Positions 16,610-25,810 are shown, counted from the first letter of the stretch. The stretch is DNA of 64,000 nt from CAZKAP01 sp964552195 (GCA_964552195.1 CAZKFM010000003.1:124001-188000); one strand, 5' to 3'. The notes: generated by a model from the letters alone, not told the origin. A program made the numbers and translations.

Positions 16610-18502
16610 ATGGAAACGGCCTTGCAGAACTACATATTTGACTTCGACAGTACCATCACGAGGGTGGAGGCACTGGATCTACTGGCGGAGATCAGCCTGA
16701 GGGACAGGGAAGACAGGGATGAGATCGTAGGAAAGATCAGGGAAATCACCAATCGCGGTATAGACGGCGAGATTTCTTTTACCGAATCGCTGCAAAAGAG
16801 AATTGCCCTTATTGAGGCCCATCGGGATCACTTGCCGGAACTGATCGAATTGCTGCACTCCAAGGTCTCTCGTTCCATAGTCGAGAATCGAGAATTCTTC
16901 GAGGAATTCAGGGAACAGATTTACATCATTTCCTGTGGTTTCAAGGAATTTATTGATCCCATCATGGCAGCGTATTCCATACCTGCCGATCGGATATATG
17001 CCAATACCTTCGTTTTTGACAGCGAAGGCAGGATCACCGGATTTGACCAGGAGAATGTACTGTCCAAACACAACGGAAAGATCGACTGCCTCAAGGCCCT
17101 GGAACTACAGGGTGAAGTGCAGGTAGTCGGTGACGGCTACAGCGACTACGTGATGAAGGAGGCCGGATTAGCCCACAAATTCTTCGCCTTTACCGAAAAC
17201 GTCTGGCGGGAAAAGGCGGCGCGTTTTGCCGACCACATTACTCCTGACCTGAATGAATTCCTTTTCTTGAATGGTCTGCCGCGAAAGGTATCCTATCCCA
17301 AGAATCGCATTCGCATATTGCTGCTCGAGAACATCCATCCTGCGGCCATGGAAAACCTGGAACGGGAAGGGTTCAGAGTGGAATCCGCCAGCAGTAGTCT
17401 CAGTGAAGACGAACTGATAGAACGTATAAAAGGCGTACACATATTAGGCATCCGTTCTAAAACCCAGGTAACCGACCGGGTGCTGGAGGCGGCCGACAAG
17501 CTACTGGCGATAGGCGCATTTTGTATTGGTACCAAGCAGATTTCACTCGATACCTGCAAGAAGAAAGGTATAGTGGTCTTTAATGCGCCATACAGCAACA
17601 CGCGTTCTGTGGTCGAGCTCGCCATTGGGCAAATCATTATGCTCATGCGACATACCTTCCAGCGGAGCGCGGAAATGCACCGGGGAGAATGGAACAAAAC
17701 AGCCAAAGGATCCCGTGAGGTTCGCGGAAAAATCCTTGGAATAGTCGGATACGGCAATATTGGAAAACAGCTTTCGGTGCTGGCAGAAGCCGTAGGCATG
17801 CGGGTTTACTATTACGATCTGGCCGAGAAACTGGCCCTCGGTAATGCCACCCGCTGCAATAATTTGGACGAACTCCTCAAGATATCGGATGTCGTTACCC
17901 TTCATGTGGACGATAGCCCGGACAATCATGCGATGTTTGGGAAGGAACAGTTTTCCCATATGAAGAAGGGTTCCCACTTGATTAATCTGTCCAGGGGCTT
18001 CGTAGTGGATATAGATGCCCTCGTAGATGCTCTCAAATCCGGTCATCTGGCGGGCGCTGCCATAGATGTATATCCCAAGGAACCCAAGGCCAATGGAGGG
18101 TTTAAAACTAAGTTGCAGAATATTCCCAATGTGATACTTACCCCCCATGTCGGAGGCAGTACCGAGGAGGCTCAGTATGACATTGCCCATTTCGTTCCGG
18201 CTAAACTGGCTGAATACATCAATTCCGGGAGTACAGAAGATTCGGTAAACTTTCCGAATATTCGCCTGCCCAAACAGAAAGGAGTCCACCGTTTCCTGCA
18301 CATTCATCACAACGTTCCCGGGGTCATGGCCGAAATCAATCAGGTCCTCGCCCGGTACGAGCTCAATATCACCGCTCAGTTCCTGTCCACCGACCCGGAA
18401 GTGGGTTATGTAATCACGGATATCGGTCAGGACTATGATCGTGAGGTAGCCCAGGCTTTGCGATCCATCGATCACACCATTAAGTTCCGGATACTCTACT
18501 AG
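16610..18502 (+). CDS. serA: Fused phosphoserine phosphatase-like HAD / D-3-phosphoglycerate dehydrogenase
   Basis: 630 residues in two parts. Residues 1 to about 225 form a SerB-like HAD phosphatase: DFDSTITRVE (nucleophile Asp pair), ISCGFKEF, a KHNGK lysine region and VGDGYSDYVMKEAG. Residues about 235-545 form phosphoglycerate dehydrogenase: VGYGNIGKQ nucleotide loop, LSRGFVVD, Asp/Glu region VYPKEP and TPHVGGST with the catalytic His. An ACT domain closes the protein (about 558-630). The chain would catalyse the first and last steps of serine synthesis from 3-phosphoglycerate; the aminotransferase SerC is not in the window. Such fusions occur in flavobacteria. Confidence 0.92.
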   Translation: METALQNYIFDFDSTITRVEALDLLAEISLRDREDRDEIVGKIREITNRGIDGEISFTESLQKRIALIEAHRDHLPELIELLHSKVSRSIVENREFFEEFREQIYIISCGFKEFIDPIMAAYSIPADRIYANTFVFDSEGRITGFDQENVLSKHNGKIDCLKALELQGEVQVVGDGYSDYVMKEAGLAHKFFAFTENVWREKAARFADHITPDLNEFLFLNGLPRKVSYPKNRIRILLLENIHPAAMENLEREGFRVESASSSLSEDELIERIKGVHILGIRSKTQVTDRVLEAADKLLAIGAFCIGTKQISLDTCKKKGIVVFNAPYSNTRSVVELAIGQIIMLMRHTFQRSAEMHRGEWNKTAKGSREVRGKILGIVGYGNIGKQLSVLAEAVGMRVYYYDLAEKLALGNATRCNNLDELLKISDVVTLHVDDSPDNHAMFGKEQFSHMKKGSHLINLSRGFVVDIDALVDALKSGHLAGAAIDVYPKEPKANGGFKTKLQNIPNVILTPHVGGSTEEAQYDIAHFVPAKLAEYINSGSTEDSVNFPNIRLPKQKGVHRFLHIHHNVPGVMAEINQVLARYELNITAQFLSTDPEVGYVITDIGQDYDREVAQALRSIDHTIKFRILY

Positions 18503-18643
18503 CCCGTTCAGTCCAAACCCGAAATACGACAAGATTCAGGGCATATGGCAAAAATTCAGCTATTGATATATCCCTTTTATGTATTGACAACAATTATTAC
18601 TCCTGCTCTAAACCGCGACCTACCTTGCTGAAAAATTTAGCTG

Positions 18644-19594
18644 TTGAACTGGGCAAAGGAGGTCAGAAAAAATTTTAAGGGATTTCAAACGTATTACCTG
18701 CTGGTCATCTCGATCATCTTGCTGACCATTGCCATACAGTCCATTGTTCAGTACTCTTTGAACAAGCAGAGCAAGACCGCCATGATCGTCAATCTGGCCG
18801 CTCAGCAACGTACACTGGTCCAGAAATTACTCAATGAGATGTACGCTTGCCGCGAAGGTTCCTGCGATTATGCAGACCTGAAACTGACGGTACGCAAGCT
18901 GGTTCAAATGGACCATTTTCTAAAATACGGAAACAGCGAGCTCGGGATCGATCCCATGGATAACAAGGAAATCATGGCCGACTTCGAGGAACTCTATCCC
19001 CAGGTGGAATGGTTCGAGGAAAATATTTCCAGTTATGAGGATGCCACGAAAATTCCTCTTTCCCAGCTGGAGGCCCGGGTAGATCTTTTTCATTCCATGA
19101 TGGACCGTATCGTTCTCAAGCTTCAGAAGAAATCCGAGCAGGACATACGAACCATGATGATCATAGAGATTGAACTGGCTATTCTTTCAGTTTTCATCGT
19201 ACTGTTCGAAATCTTCTTTATCGTGAATCCGATCATTAATCGCCTACTGATGCAGCGGCAGAAACTTTCGGAAATTGCCTGGCACCAGTCTCACGTATTT
19301 GAAAAGCACTACAAGAACATAGCCGATCTGGAATACGTGCTCAGGGTTGAGAAAAACCCAGAAAGGCGCGAGGAGATCTACGCCTTCATTCAAGAAGAAC
19401 TCGATCACCTCAAAAAGGTTTCGCATACGGTAAGCGAAGCCGTCAGCAAGGCGACGGAAGAAGACGTAACCCCCTACGAGAGAGCCATGGGCAAAATAAC
19501 CGATTGGAGCCGCCAATGGCTGTTCGAGAAGAAAGTAGGACCGGGTATACTGGACAAAATCACCCGGGATCCCATACGCGAAGAACAGGATTAA
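18644..19594 (+). CDS. Membrane sensor-like protein with PilJ-type N-terminal domain, no output domain
   Basis: 316 residues from TTG at 18644; a stop lies two codons upstream and the first ATG would remove membrane helix 1, so a non-ATG start is needed. There is a membrane helix at about 18-38, then NLAAQQRTLVQKLLNEMY, the signature of the type IV pili methyl-accepting transducer N-terminal domain (PF13675). A second helix lies at about 172-195. The cytoplasmic end is a helical segment of about 120 residues with no kinase, cyclase or chemoreceptor signalling motif. Probably senses a periplasmic signal; its partner is unknown. Confidence 0.78.
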   Translation: MNWAKEVRKNFKGFQTYYLLVISIILLTIAIQSIVQYSLNKQSKTAMIVNLAAQQRTLVQKLLNEMYACREGSCDYADLKLTVRKLVQMDHFLKYGNSELGIDPMDNKEIMADFEELYPQVEWFEENISSYEDATKIPLSQLEARVDLFHSMMDRIVLKLQKKSEQDIRTMMIIEIELAILSVFIVLFEIFFIVNPIINRLLMQRQKLSEIAWHQSHVFEKHYKNIADLEYVLRVEKNPERREEIYAFIQEELDHLKKVSHTVSEAVSKATEEDVTPYERAMGKITDWSRQWLFEKKVGPGILDKITRDPIREEQD

Positions 19595-19606
19595 ATGGGC
19601 CGGGCT

Positions 19607-20080
19607 TCAGTCGTGATGATAGGATTCGTTTCTCAGTATGGTAAATGCCCTGTAGAGCTGTTCTGCAAAAAACAATCGGACCATTTCGTGCGAGAAGGTC
19701 ATAGGGGAAAGGGATAGCATTCCATAAGCACTTTTCCGGGCCTCTTCCCCGAAGCCGAACGGTCCTCCGATGGCGAAACACAGCGGACCCCGGTGTTGTT
19801 CTGCCTGTCGGGACAGATAGGCAGAAAATCGCCTTGAACTCATGGTCTTTCCTTTCTCGTCAAGCAATATGAGCGTATCGCGCGCCTCAATGGTCTTCAA
19901 TAGGTTTTGGTCTTCCTGTTCCCGAATCCAATCCAGACTTTTTCCTTTCGTATTCTTGAGTTCGGGAATAACAACGACCTCTATACGGGCGTAATGCCCG
20001 ATGCGCCGAATATACTCCGCGGTTAGAGCTTCCAGCTCCCGGTTTCGGGTCTTTCCATGCATGATTAGTCGGATCTGCAT
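19607..20080 (-). CDS. rlmH: 23S rRNA (pseudouridine1915-N3)-methyltransferase RlmH
   Basis: 157 residues, exactly the family size. RlmH methylates pseudouridine 1915 in helix 69 of assembled 23S rRNA. The SPOUT knot is visible in FAIGGPFGFGEEAR and LSLSPMTFSHEMVRLFFAEQLYRA, and the conserved C-terminus ILRNESYHH is present. A promoter with TATGTTTG lies upstream on the minus strand. It is divergent from nadC, a common flavobacterial arrangement. Confidence 0.96.
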   Translation of the reverse strand: MQIRLIMHGKTRNRELEALTAEYIRRIGHYARIEVVVIPELKNTKGKSLDWIREQEDQNLLKTIEARDTLILLDEKGKTMSSRRFSAYLSRQAEQHRGPLCFAIGGPFGFGEEARKSAYGMLSLSPMTFSHEMVRLFFAEQLYRAFTILRNESYHHD

Positions 20081-20134
20081 CCTGCTGAGGTTCTGTAGGG
20101 GCGCTGCTTTTTAGTAAATTCGTTCCTCGGGTTA

Positions 20135-20163
20135 CAAACATACCACATTGCCCGGTTATCAAA
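20135..20163 (-). promoter_or_regulatory. Promoter of rlmH (TTTG ... TATGTTTG)
   Basis: On the minus strand TTTG (20160-20163), 17 bases of spacer and TATGTTTG (20135-20142) fit the -33/-7 pattern of Bacteroidota with a slightly short spacer. The leader to the ATG at 20080 would be about 50 bases. Confidence 0.55.
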
Positions 20164-20170
20164 GGATACT

Positions 20171-21028
20171 ATGATTTCGCAGCAGCAGTTCGAACGCGAA
20201 TTGGACATTATAATTGAGAATGGCATACGGGAAGATGTGGGCGAAGGCGATCACAGTTCCCTGGCCTGTATCCCGGCCGGCGCCAGCGGACGTGCACGGC
20301 TTCTGGTGAAGGAGGATGGAATACTCGCGGGTGTTGGGTTCGCCCAAAAGGTATTGCAGTATGTGGACCCCGAGATTGAAATGGAAGTATTCATCGATGA
20401 TGGCCAACGGGTTTCCCAAGGGGATATCGCATTCTCGATTGAGGGAAGCGTGCATTCCATACTTAAAACGGAGCGTCTGTTGCTCAATGCCATGCAGCGG
20501 ATGAGTGCCATAGCGACCCGGACACGTTCTTATACGGATCAAATCGCCGATACCCGTACCCGACTGTTGGATACGCGTAAAACCACTCCCGGCATACGGG
20601 CGCTGGAGAAGTGGGCCGTCCGTCTGGGCGGTGGAGTGAACCACCGCTTCGCCCTGTACGACATGATCATGATCAAGGACAATCATATCGATTTCGCCGG
20701 GGGTATCGAAGAGGCCATTGTACGCACCCGCGCATATGTGGAAAAAATCGGTAAAGAGCTTCCGATTATAGTCGAGGCCAGGGGCTTGGAGGAAGTAAAA
20801 AAAATATTGGAGGCAGAGGGCGTGTATCGTATATTACTCGATAATTTCAGCATACCCGAAACACGGGAAGCAGTGGATTACATTGGTGGAAGGGTACCTA
20901 CCGAATCCTCAGGTGGTATAACAGGGGAAACCCTGAGGGATTACGCGCTCTGTGGAGTAGATTACATCTCTTCGGGCGCACTCACCCATTCGGCAGGAAA
21001 CATGGATTTAAGCCTTAAAGCCTACTAA
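20171..21028 (+). CDS. nadC: Nicotinate-nucleotide pyrophosphorylase (carboxylating)
   Basis: 285 residues. It converts quinolinate and PRPP to nicotinate mononucleotide in de novo NAD synthesis. Typical motifs are GDHSSLACIP, RLLLNAMQRMSAIATRT, LLDTRKTTPGIRALEKWAV, GGGVNHRFALYDMIMIKDNH and the glycine-rich VESSGGITGETLRDYA-like phosphate-binding end (here TESSGGITGETLRDYA). It is followed 13 bases later by a yihY-like gene, then DUF2147 and priA, all on one strand with almost no gaps. Confidence 0.96.
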   Translation: MISQQQFERELDIIIENGIREDVGEGDHSSLACIPAGASGRARLLVKEDGILAGVGFAQKVLQYVDPEIEMEVFIDDGQRVSQGDIAFSIEGSVHSILKTERLLLNAMQRMSAIATRTRSYTDQIADTRTRLLDTRKTTPGIRALEKWAVRLGGGVNHRFALYDMIMIKDNHIDFAGGIEEAIVRTRAYVEKIGKELPIIVEARGLEEVKKILEAEGVYRILLDNFSIPETREAVDYIGGRVPTESSGGITGETLRDYALCGVDYISSGALTHSAGNMDLSLKAY

Positions 21029-21041
21029 AAATAACCAACTG

Positions 21042-22025
21042 ATGTCAGAAGCCGTAGAGAATGTATTGATGCGGATACCGATCGTCAAGCAACTGGTTGC
21101 ACTGGGCAAGAGGCTCAGGGTTCCGGGATTCGAAGGTCTTTCTCTTTACGATTTGCTGGAGATTTACATCTTCGGTATCATGAAGGGAGCGATGACGAGT
21201 CGGGCGAGTGCCATCGCATTCAGCCTGTTCCTCGCCTTATTTCCACTTATCATTTTCCTGGTTACCCTGTTACCTTATCTCATACCTCTGGTATCTGCAG
21301 GAGATGAAACATTTGACACCCAATTCCTAGCCTTTTTGGAGTCGTTTCTGCCCGAGGCCACCAGCGATTATTTCAGCGAGATCTTTCAGCAAATCAAAAG
21401 TCACCGAAGGGGCGGTTTGCTGTCTTCGGCCTTCATACTTTCGATTTTCCTGGTAGCCAATGGGGTTAATGCCATTTTCAGCGGTTTCAACTATTCCTAT
21501 CACGTCGAGCTTACCCGGAATTTCTTCAGGCAATACGCCTATGCACTTGGCGTAGGCCTCTTCCTTTCGCTCCTTCTCATCGCTGCTGCAGTGGGATTTG
21601 TCTATTTCGAATTCTACGTAGTCGAGTACCTCGGAGAGTATTTCGGTAAGGTGTTTGGTTACGATGTGGATCAGGGGACCAATTACGGAGTACAACTCAC
21701 CAAATTGCTATTGTTCATGCTGCTCTCCTATTCCACAACGGCCGTTTTGTATTTCTACGGTACGGTAGGAAAGGGGAAGTCCCGCTTTTTTTCGCCCGGA
21801 GCGACCATGACAACTATCTTATTTGTGCTGACATCCTACCTCTTCGGAATATATGTGGACAAATTTGCCAGTTATAACGAATTGTACGGGGCCCTGGGGG
21901 GACTATTGATACTGGTGGTTTACATCTGGCTCAATTCCAATATCCTGCTCCTTGGATTTGAAATGAATGCTACCATACGCTCACTGAAAAGAAATAGCAA
22001 ATACGCAAACGGTAATCACGGATGA
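21042..22025 (+). CDS. YihY/BrkB family inner-membrane protein
   Basis: 327 residues with about six membrane helices. The family signature begins MTSRASAIAFSLFLALFPLI and continues through VANGVNAIFSGFNYSYHVE, FFSPGATMTTILFVLTSYLF and the last helix GGLLILVVYIWLNSNILLLG. BrkB/YihY proteins were once called ribonuclease BN by mistake; their true function is unsettled (possible transport or envelope role). The gene overlaps the following DUF2147 gene by 4 bases (ATGA). Confidence 0.92.
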   Translation: MSEAVENVLMRIPIVKQLVALGKRLRVPGFEGLSLYDLLEIYIFGIMKGAMTSRASAIAFSLFLALFPLIIFLVTLLPYLIPLVSAGDETFDTQFLAFLESFLPEATSDYFSEIFQQIKSHRRGGLLSSAFILSIFLVANGVNAIFSGFNYSYHVELTRNFFRQYAYALGVGLFLSLLLIAAAVGFVYFEFYVVEYLGEYFGKVFGYDVDQGTNYGVQLTKLLLFMLLSYSTTAVLYFYGTVGKGKSRFFSPGATMTTILFVLTSYLFGIYVDKFASYNELYGALGGLLILVVYIWLNSNILLLGFEMNATIRSLKRNSKYANGNHG

Positions 22026-22444
22026 GATTTTTATGGTTGATACTGGCTGCCGTGACCGTTGTACACGGGCAGTCCATAGAAGGAAAATGGAAAACCATAG
22101 ACGACCGAACAGGTGAACCCCGGGCACTGGTCGATGTACGAATCGTCGATGGCCGGCTATACGGCACGATACAAAAAATACTCGAGGAAGGGGAGGAGGA
22201 TGTCCGTTGCACCGCCTGCACGGGAGATCTCCATAACCAACCCGTCCGGGGCATGCAGATTATCAATGCTTTCGAAGAGAGTGGTAAGGGGTATTTCAAA
22301 GGCGACCGCTTACTCGACCCCGAACAGGGAAAGTTCTTCAGGGGGCGGGTATGGCTCGATCCGGAAGATCCCGATAAGCTCAAGGTACGTGGATACCTAG
22401 CCTTTCTTTACCGAACCCAGACTTGGGTAAGGTTCGAACCCTGA
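22022..22444 (+). CDS. DUF2147 domain-containing secreted protein
   Basis: 140 residues with a signal peptide ending near VHGQ (about 17). The body GKWKTIDDRTGEPRALVDVR, YGTIQKIL and GNFFRGRVWLDPEDPDKLKVRGY-like pattern (here KFFRGRVWLDPEDP) matches DUF2147, a small periplasmic beta-barrel-like family of unknown function. The pair CTACTGD may form a disulphide. It overlaps yihY by 4 bases and precedes priA by 4 bases, so these genes are probably cotranscribed. Confidence 0.88.
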   Translation: MRFLWLILAAVTVVHGQSIEGKWKTIDDRTGEPRALVDVRIVDGRLYGTIQKILEEGEEDVRCTACTGDLHNQPVRGMQIINAFEESGKGYFKGDRLLDPEQGKFFRGRVWLDPEDPDKLKVRGYLAFLYRTQTWVRFEP

Positions 22445-22448
22445 ACAT

Positions 22449-24890
22449 ATGTTGATTGAAGTGCTGCTCCCGCTGCCTCTGGAGCGGCTGTTTACCTATC
22501 GATGTGAACCCGAACAGGGAAAGCAGCTCCTTTTTGGTAGCAGAGTTGCCGTTCCATTCGGCAGGCAGGGGGTTCAGACCGGCATAGTCATAGGACTCGA
22601 GGCCGAGGAACCTAAGGGTTACGAGGCCAGGCAAGTATTTGACATACTGGAGGGAGGACCGCTCATCACGCCCATTCAATGGAAATTCTGGAAATGGATC
22701 GCACACTATTATATGTGCACACCAGGAGAGGTCATGAAAGCCGCTCTCCCAGGAGGTTTTTTTCTGGCCAGTGAGACCAGATTCGAATGGAATCCGGATA
22801 ACGAGACCGATCCGAAAGATCTCACCGATGAGGAGTATCTGATTTGGGAGGCGCTTCAGCAGGAAAAGGTTTTGGATCTTCGCAGCTTGCAGAAGCTGAT
22901 ACCTGCTTCGAACCCTGTTCGATTCCTGGAACGCCTAAGAAAAGAAGGGAGAATACTCGCATACGAACAGCTCAAGGAGCGCTATAAGCCCCGACTGAAG
23001 CGCTATCTGGGATGGCACCCCCAGAGGGATTCCGAGGTATTACGCGGACTCCTGGATGGAGAAGTGAGAGCCCCCAGGCAGAGGGAAACGGTACTCCAGT
23101 TTACACGGCTCTTGAATCCGGAAAGCGGACTGGTCTCTGCTGAGGAACTCAGCGCGCTTCCTGGCATCAATTCTGGAGGCATACGCGCACTGATCAACAA
23201 GCAGATTTTCAGAGAGGAGTGGATACCTGAAGATCGCCTTCCCGGCCCCGGAGGCGAAGGCGATTTGCCCGTGCAGGACTCCCGGAATCGCATTCCGGAG
23301 TCGGGCAATCCTCTGTCCGATTGGGATGGAAGTCAGGGGAAACCCCTGGTATATCGTTATGCGACAACCTCGTCCAAGTTCTCCCACCTGAGTCTGATGA
23401 TAGGCCGTATCCTGGAGCAGGGGAAACAAGTGTTATTTATCGTGCCCGAACTTGCCTACATCAGACAGGTAGAGTCGGGTCTTTCGTCCTTCAAGTCTCT
23501 TATCCTTACGCATCACGCCCGTCTCAACTCCATGGAGCGGGTGGAGTTCTGGAATCGATGCCTGACGGAACAAGGTCCTGCCCTGATCATTGGAACACGC
23601 ACCTCTCTTTTTCTGCCAATGAATAAGCCCGGGCTCATTATACTGGATGAATGTCACGACAGCAGCTATAAGCAGTTTGATCCCTCACCCCGATACCACG
23701 GACGGGATGCCGGAATTTTTCTGGCGCATATCTCAGGGGTACAAGTAGTTTTAAGTTCATCCGTGCCATCGGTGGAGACCTTGCTCAACACAGGCAAGGG
23801 AAAATATGCCATCTGGGACGAGCGCCTCCATGACGATTTGGTGTCCAAAACCCAACAGCGACTGGAACTGGTCGACCTCAGGGACGCCCGCATGCGAAAG
23901 CGCATGCACGGGAACTTCTCTGAAACCTTAATTGAACACATTGGAAAAGGTTTGGAAAAGGGGCGTCAGGTGGTCCTGTTTCATTATCGTCGTGGATATG
24001 CTCCTGTTCTGGAATGCGGCAGTTGTGGGGTGGCTGTTCAGTGCCCCAATTGTGATGTGAGCATGACGTATCATCTCGGGGGAAGTTCACTGAGCTGCCA
24101 TTATTGTGGCTTTAGCCGGCCTTTTCCTGCTACGTGCGAACACTGCGGAGGCAGGCAGTTGTATTCCAAAGGTGTGGGCAGCGAGCAGATCGAACAACAA
24201 CTCGGAGAGCTTTTTCCGGAGGCGGCTGTAATTCGAATGGATCAGGAGACTACACGCGGAAAAAAGGGGCATCAAAAAATCTCCGACGACTTCAAAGCGG
24301 GTAAATACGCTATAGCTGTCGGAACTCAGATGCTGATCAAAGGACTGGATTACCGCAATGTTGCCCTGATCGGAGTCACTCAGGCCGATGCACTGTGGAA
24401 CTTTCCGGACTACCGATCCGTCGAACGTGCCTATCAGCTATTCGAGCAACTGCTGAACCGTGACGAAGGCAGTTCCGTGGTCATACAGGCCTATAATCCC
24501 CAACACGAAGTGCTGATGCGGCTTAAAGAAAGGGATCACAAAGGACTGATGGAAACTGTACTCAGGGATCGTCGAAGCTTCAGCTACCCGCCTTATGTTA
24601 GGTTGATCCGGATTACCCTAAAGGCCAAGACGGAAGTACTGGCCCGGGAAGCTTCGGACTGGTTCGCAAGAGCCCTGCGTGCGCGAATGCCCTCGATCGA
24701 AGTTTTGGGTCCGGAACCACCTCACGTTTCCAGGGTAAGACGCTGGCACCTTCGTCAGCTCATGCTTAAAGTACCTTTGGACAGCTCCTACGCAGGTATA
24801 AAAAAAGGCATAAAAAGAACCGAAGTCTCTTTTTACGCCATTTCGAAGTTTGGTAGTGTGCGTTTCGCCTATGATGTTGATCACCTGTGA
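22449..24890 (+). CDS. priA: Primosomal protein PriA (replication restart), helicase motifs degenerate
   Basis: 813 residues, normal for the family. The N-terminal 3'-DNA-binding domain (LLPLPLERLFTYRC, ALPGGFFLASET), the eight-Cys zinc module (Cys523, 526, 532, 535, 550, 553, 563, 566) and GTQMLIKGLDYRNVALIGV (motif V) are intact. The ATPase is not: the P-loop position reads YATTSSKFS (304-312) in place of GVTSSGKTE, DEEH is DECH (400-403), the SAT motif is SSSVPS (436-441), and motif VI, normally QVAGRAGR, is replaced by EQLLNRDEGSS (666-676). The open frame suggests a kept structural role in loading the replicative helicase without unwinding. It ends an operon with nadC, yihY and DUF2147. 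Confidence 0.9.
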   Translation: MLIEVLLPLPLERLFTYRCEPEQGKQLLFGSRVAVPFGRQGVQTGIVIGLEAEEPKGYEARQVFDILEGGPLITPIQWKFWKWIAHYYMCTPGEVMKAALPGGFFLASETRFEWNPDNETDPKDLTDEEYLIWEALQQEKVLDLRSLQKLIPASNPVRFLERLRKEGRILAYEQLKERYKPRLKRYLGWHPQRDSEVLRGLLDGEVRAPRQRETVLQFTRLLNPESGLVSAEELSALPGINSGGIRALINKQIFREEWIPEDRLPGPGGEGDLPVQDSRNRIPESGNPLSDWDGSQGKPLVYRYATTSSKFSHLSLMIGRILEQGKQVLFIVPELAYIRQVESGLSSFKSLILTHHARLNSMERVEFWNRCLTEQGPALIIGTRTSLFLPMNKPGLIILDECHDSSYKQFDPSPRYHGRDAGIFLAHISGVQVVLSSSVPSVETLLNTGKGKYAIWDERLHDDLVSKTQQRLELVDLRDARMRKRMHGNFSETLIEHIGKGLEKGRQVVLFHYRRGYAPVLECGSCGVAVQCPNCDVSMTYHLGGSSLSCHYCGFSRPFPATCEHCGGRQLYSKGVGSEQIEQQLGELFPEAAVIRMDQETTRGKKGHQKISDDFKAGKYAIAVGTQMLIKGLDYRNVALIGVTQADALWNFPDYRSVERAYQLFEQLLNRDEGSSVVIQAYNPQHEVLMRLKERDHKGLMETVLRDRRSFSYPPYVRLIRITLKAKTEVLAREASDWFARALRARMPSIEVLGPEPPHVSRVRRWHLRQLMLKVPLDSSYAGIKKGIKRTEVSFYAISKFGSVRFAYDVDHL

Positions 24891-24914
24891 TGATCAGGTA
24901 CAGTCCGTCCGGGG

Positions 24915-25607
24915 CTAAGCGTTTGCCAGAGCCTCCGCGAGTTCCGCTTTTTTATTGCGGCTCAGGGGCAGTAACTTGCCAGCGACTTCAACGTTCTTGC
25001 TGTTGAACTTTTCGATCTTTTCCAGATTAACGATATAGGATTTGTGAATCCTCAGGAATTTCTCCGAGGGCAGTTGCTCTTCGAAAGACTTCATGGTGGA
25101 GAGTATGACAATATTGGCCTCGTCGGTTACCAGTTTGATGTAATCGCCCAGGGCTTCTATCCACTTGATATCGTTCAGGATAACCTTCCTTTTCTTTAAG
25201 TTGCTCTTAACAAAGATGTGTTCCTCATCCTCCTCGGACTTGTTCGCCTGTTCAAACTTGGATACGGCCCTTTTCACGGATGCCTCGAAACGAGCCATGG
25301 TGATGGGTTTGTGAAGGTAATCGGTCACATCGTAATCGAAAGCTTTGAGGGCGTAGTCGGTCTTACCTGTAATCAGGATTACCTGGGGAGGGTTGTCCAG
25401 CGCTTCCAGCAAATCGAATCCATTGATGATCGGCATCTCAACGTCCAGAAATATCAGGTCTACGTCGTTGTTTTTGAGTCCGTTCTTGGCTTCAATAGCA
25501 TTGCTGTACTCGGCGATCAAGGTAAGATGCGGATGATTATTGACCAATTTGGCCACCGCCATACGCTGCATGGAGGAGTCGTCCACAATAATACTCTTTA
25601 ACTTCAT
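24915..25607 (-). CDS. LytTR-family response regulator
   Basis: 230 residues. The receiver domain (1 to about 120) has the acidic pair IIVDD, the phosphoacceptor Asp55 in LIFLDVEMP, ITGK and the Lys of LHKPI. The LytTR DNA-binding domain (about 130-228) shows FVKSNLKKRKVIL, DIKWIEALGDYIKLV, KFLRIHKSYIVNLEKI and LPLSRNKKAEL. No histidine kinase is adjacent, so its partner lies elsewhere. It converges on priA with a 24-base gap. ATG at 25607 is clear. Confidence 0.93.
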   Translation of the reverse strand: MKLKSIIVDDSSMQRMAVAKLVNNHPHLTLIAEYSNAIEAKNGLKNNDVDLIFLDVEMPIINGFDLLEALDNPPQVILITGKTDYALKAFDYDVTDYLHKPITMARFEASVKRAVSKFEQANKSEEDEEHIFVKSNLKKRKVILNDIKWIEALGDYIKLVTDEANIVILSTMKSFEEQLPSEKFLRIHKSYIVNLEKIEKFNSKNVEVAGKLLPLSRNKKAELAEALANA

Positions 25608-25760
25608 CTGTGGGGCGATTTGTGGGGTTTAAATCATCGGCAAAATACACATTAATACCGATTAACGGCAATATAAAGATGTCAACCACCGGCCATCTGT
25701 TGTGTAGGAGCCGATATGACAGGTATATCGTCAAAATACAGCTAATTACCCCCAGAACCC

Positions 25761-25791
25761 TTGGGGCTCTACATCAATTTATGTATTTTTG
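25761..25791 (+). promoter_or_regulatory. Promoter of the rpsF-rpsR-rplI operon
   Basis: TTG at 25761-25763, a 20-base spacer and TATTTTTG at 25784-25791 fit the Bacteroidota -33/-7 pattern. The ATG of rpsF follows 19 bases later. Confidence 0.7.
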
Positions 25792-25810
25792 CGCTCCAAA
25801 ATTAGGAACA

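Noticed and set aside
17543..18532. Open frame of 329 codons on the minus strand
   Set aside because: Antisense to the well-supported phosphoglycerate dehydrogenase domain; no recognisable motif.
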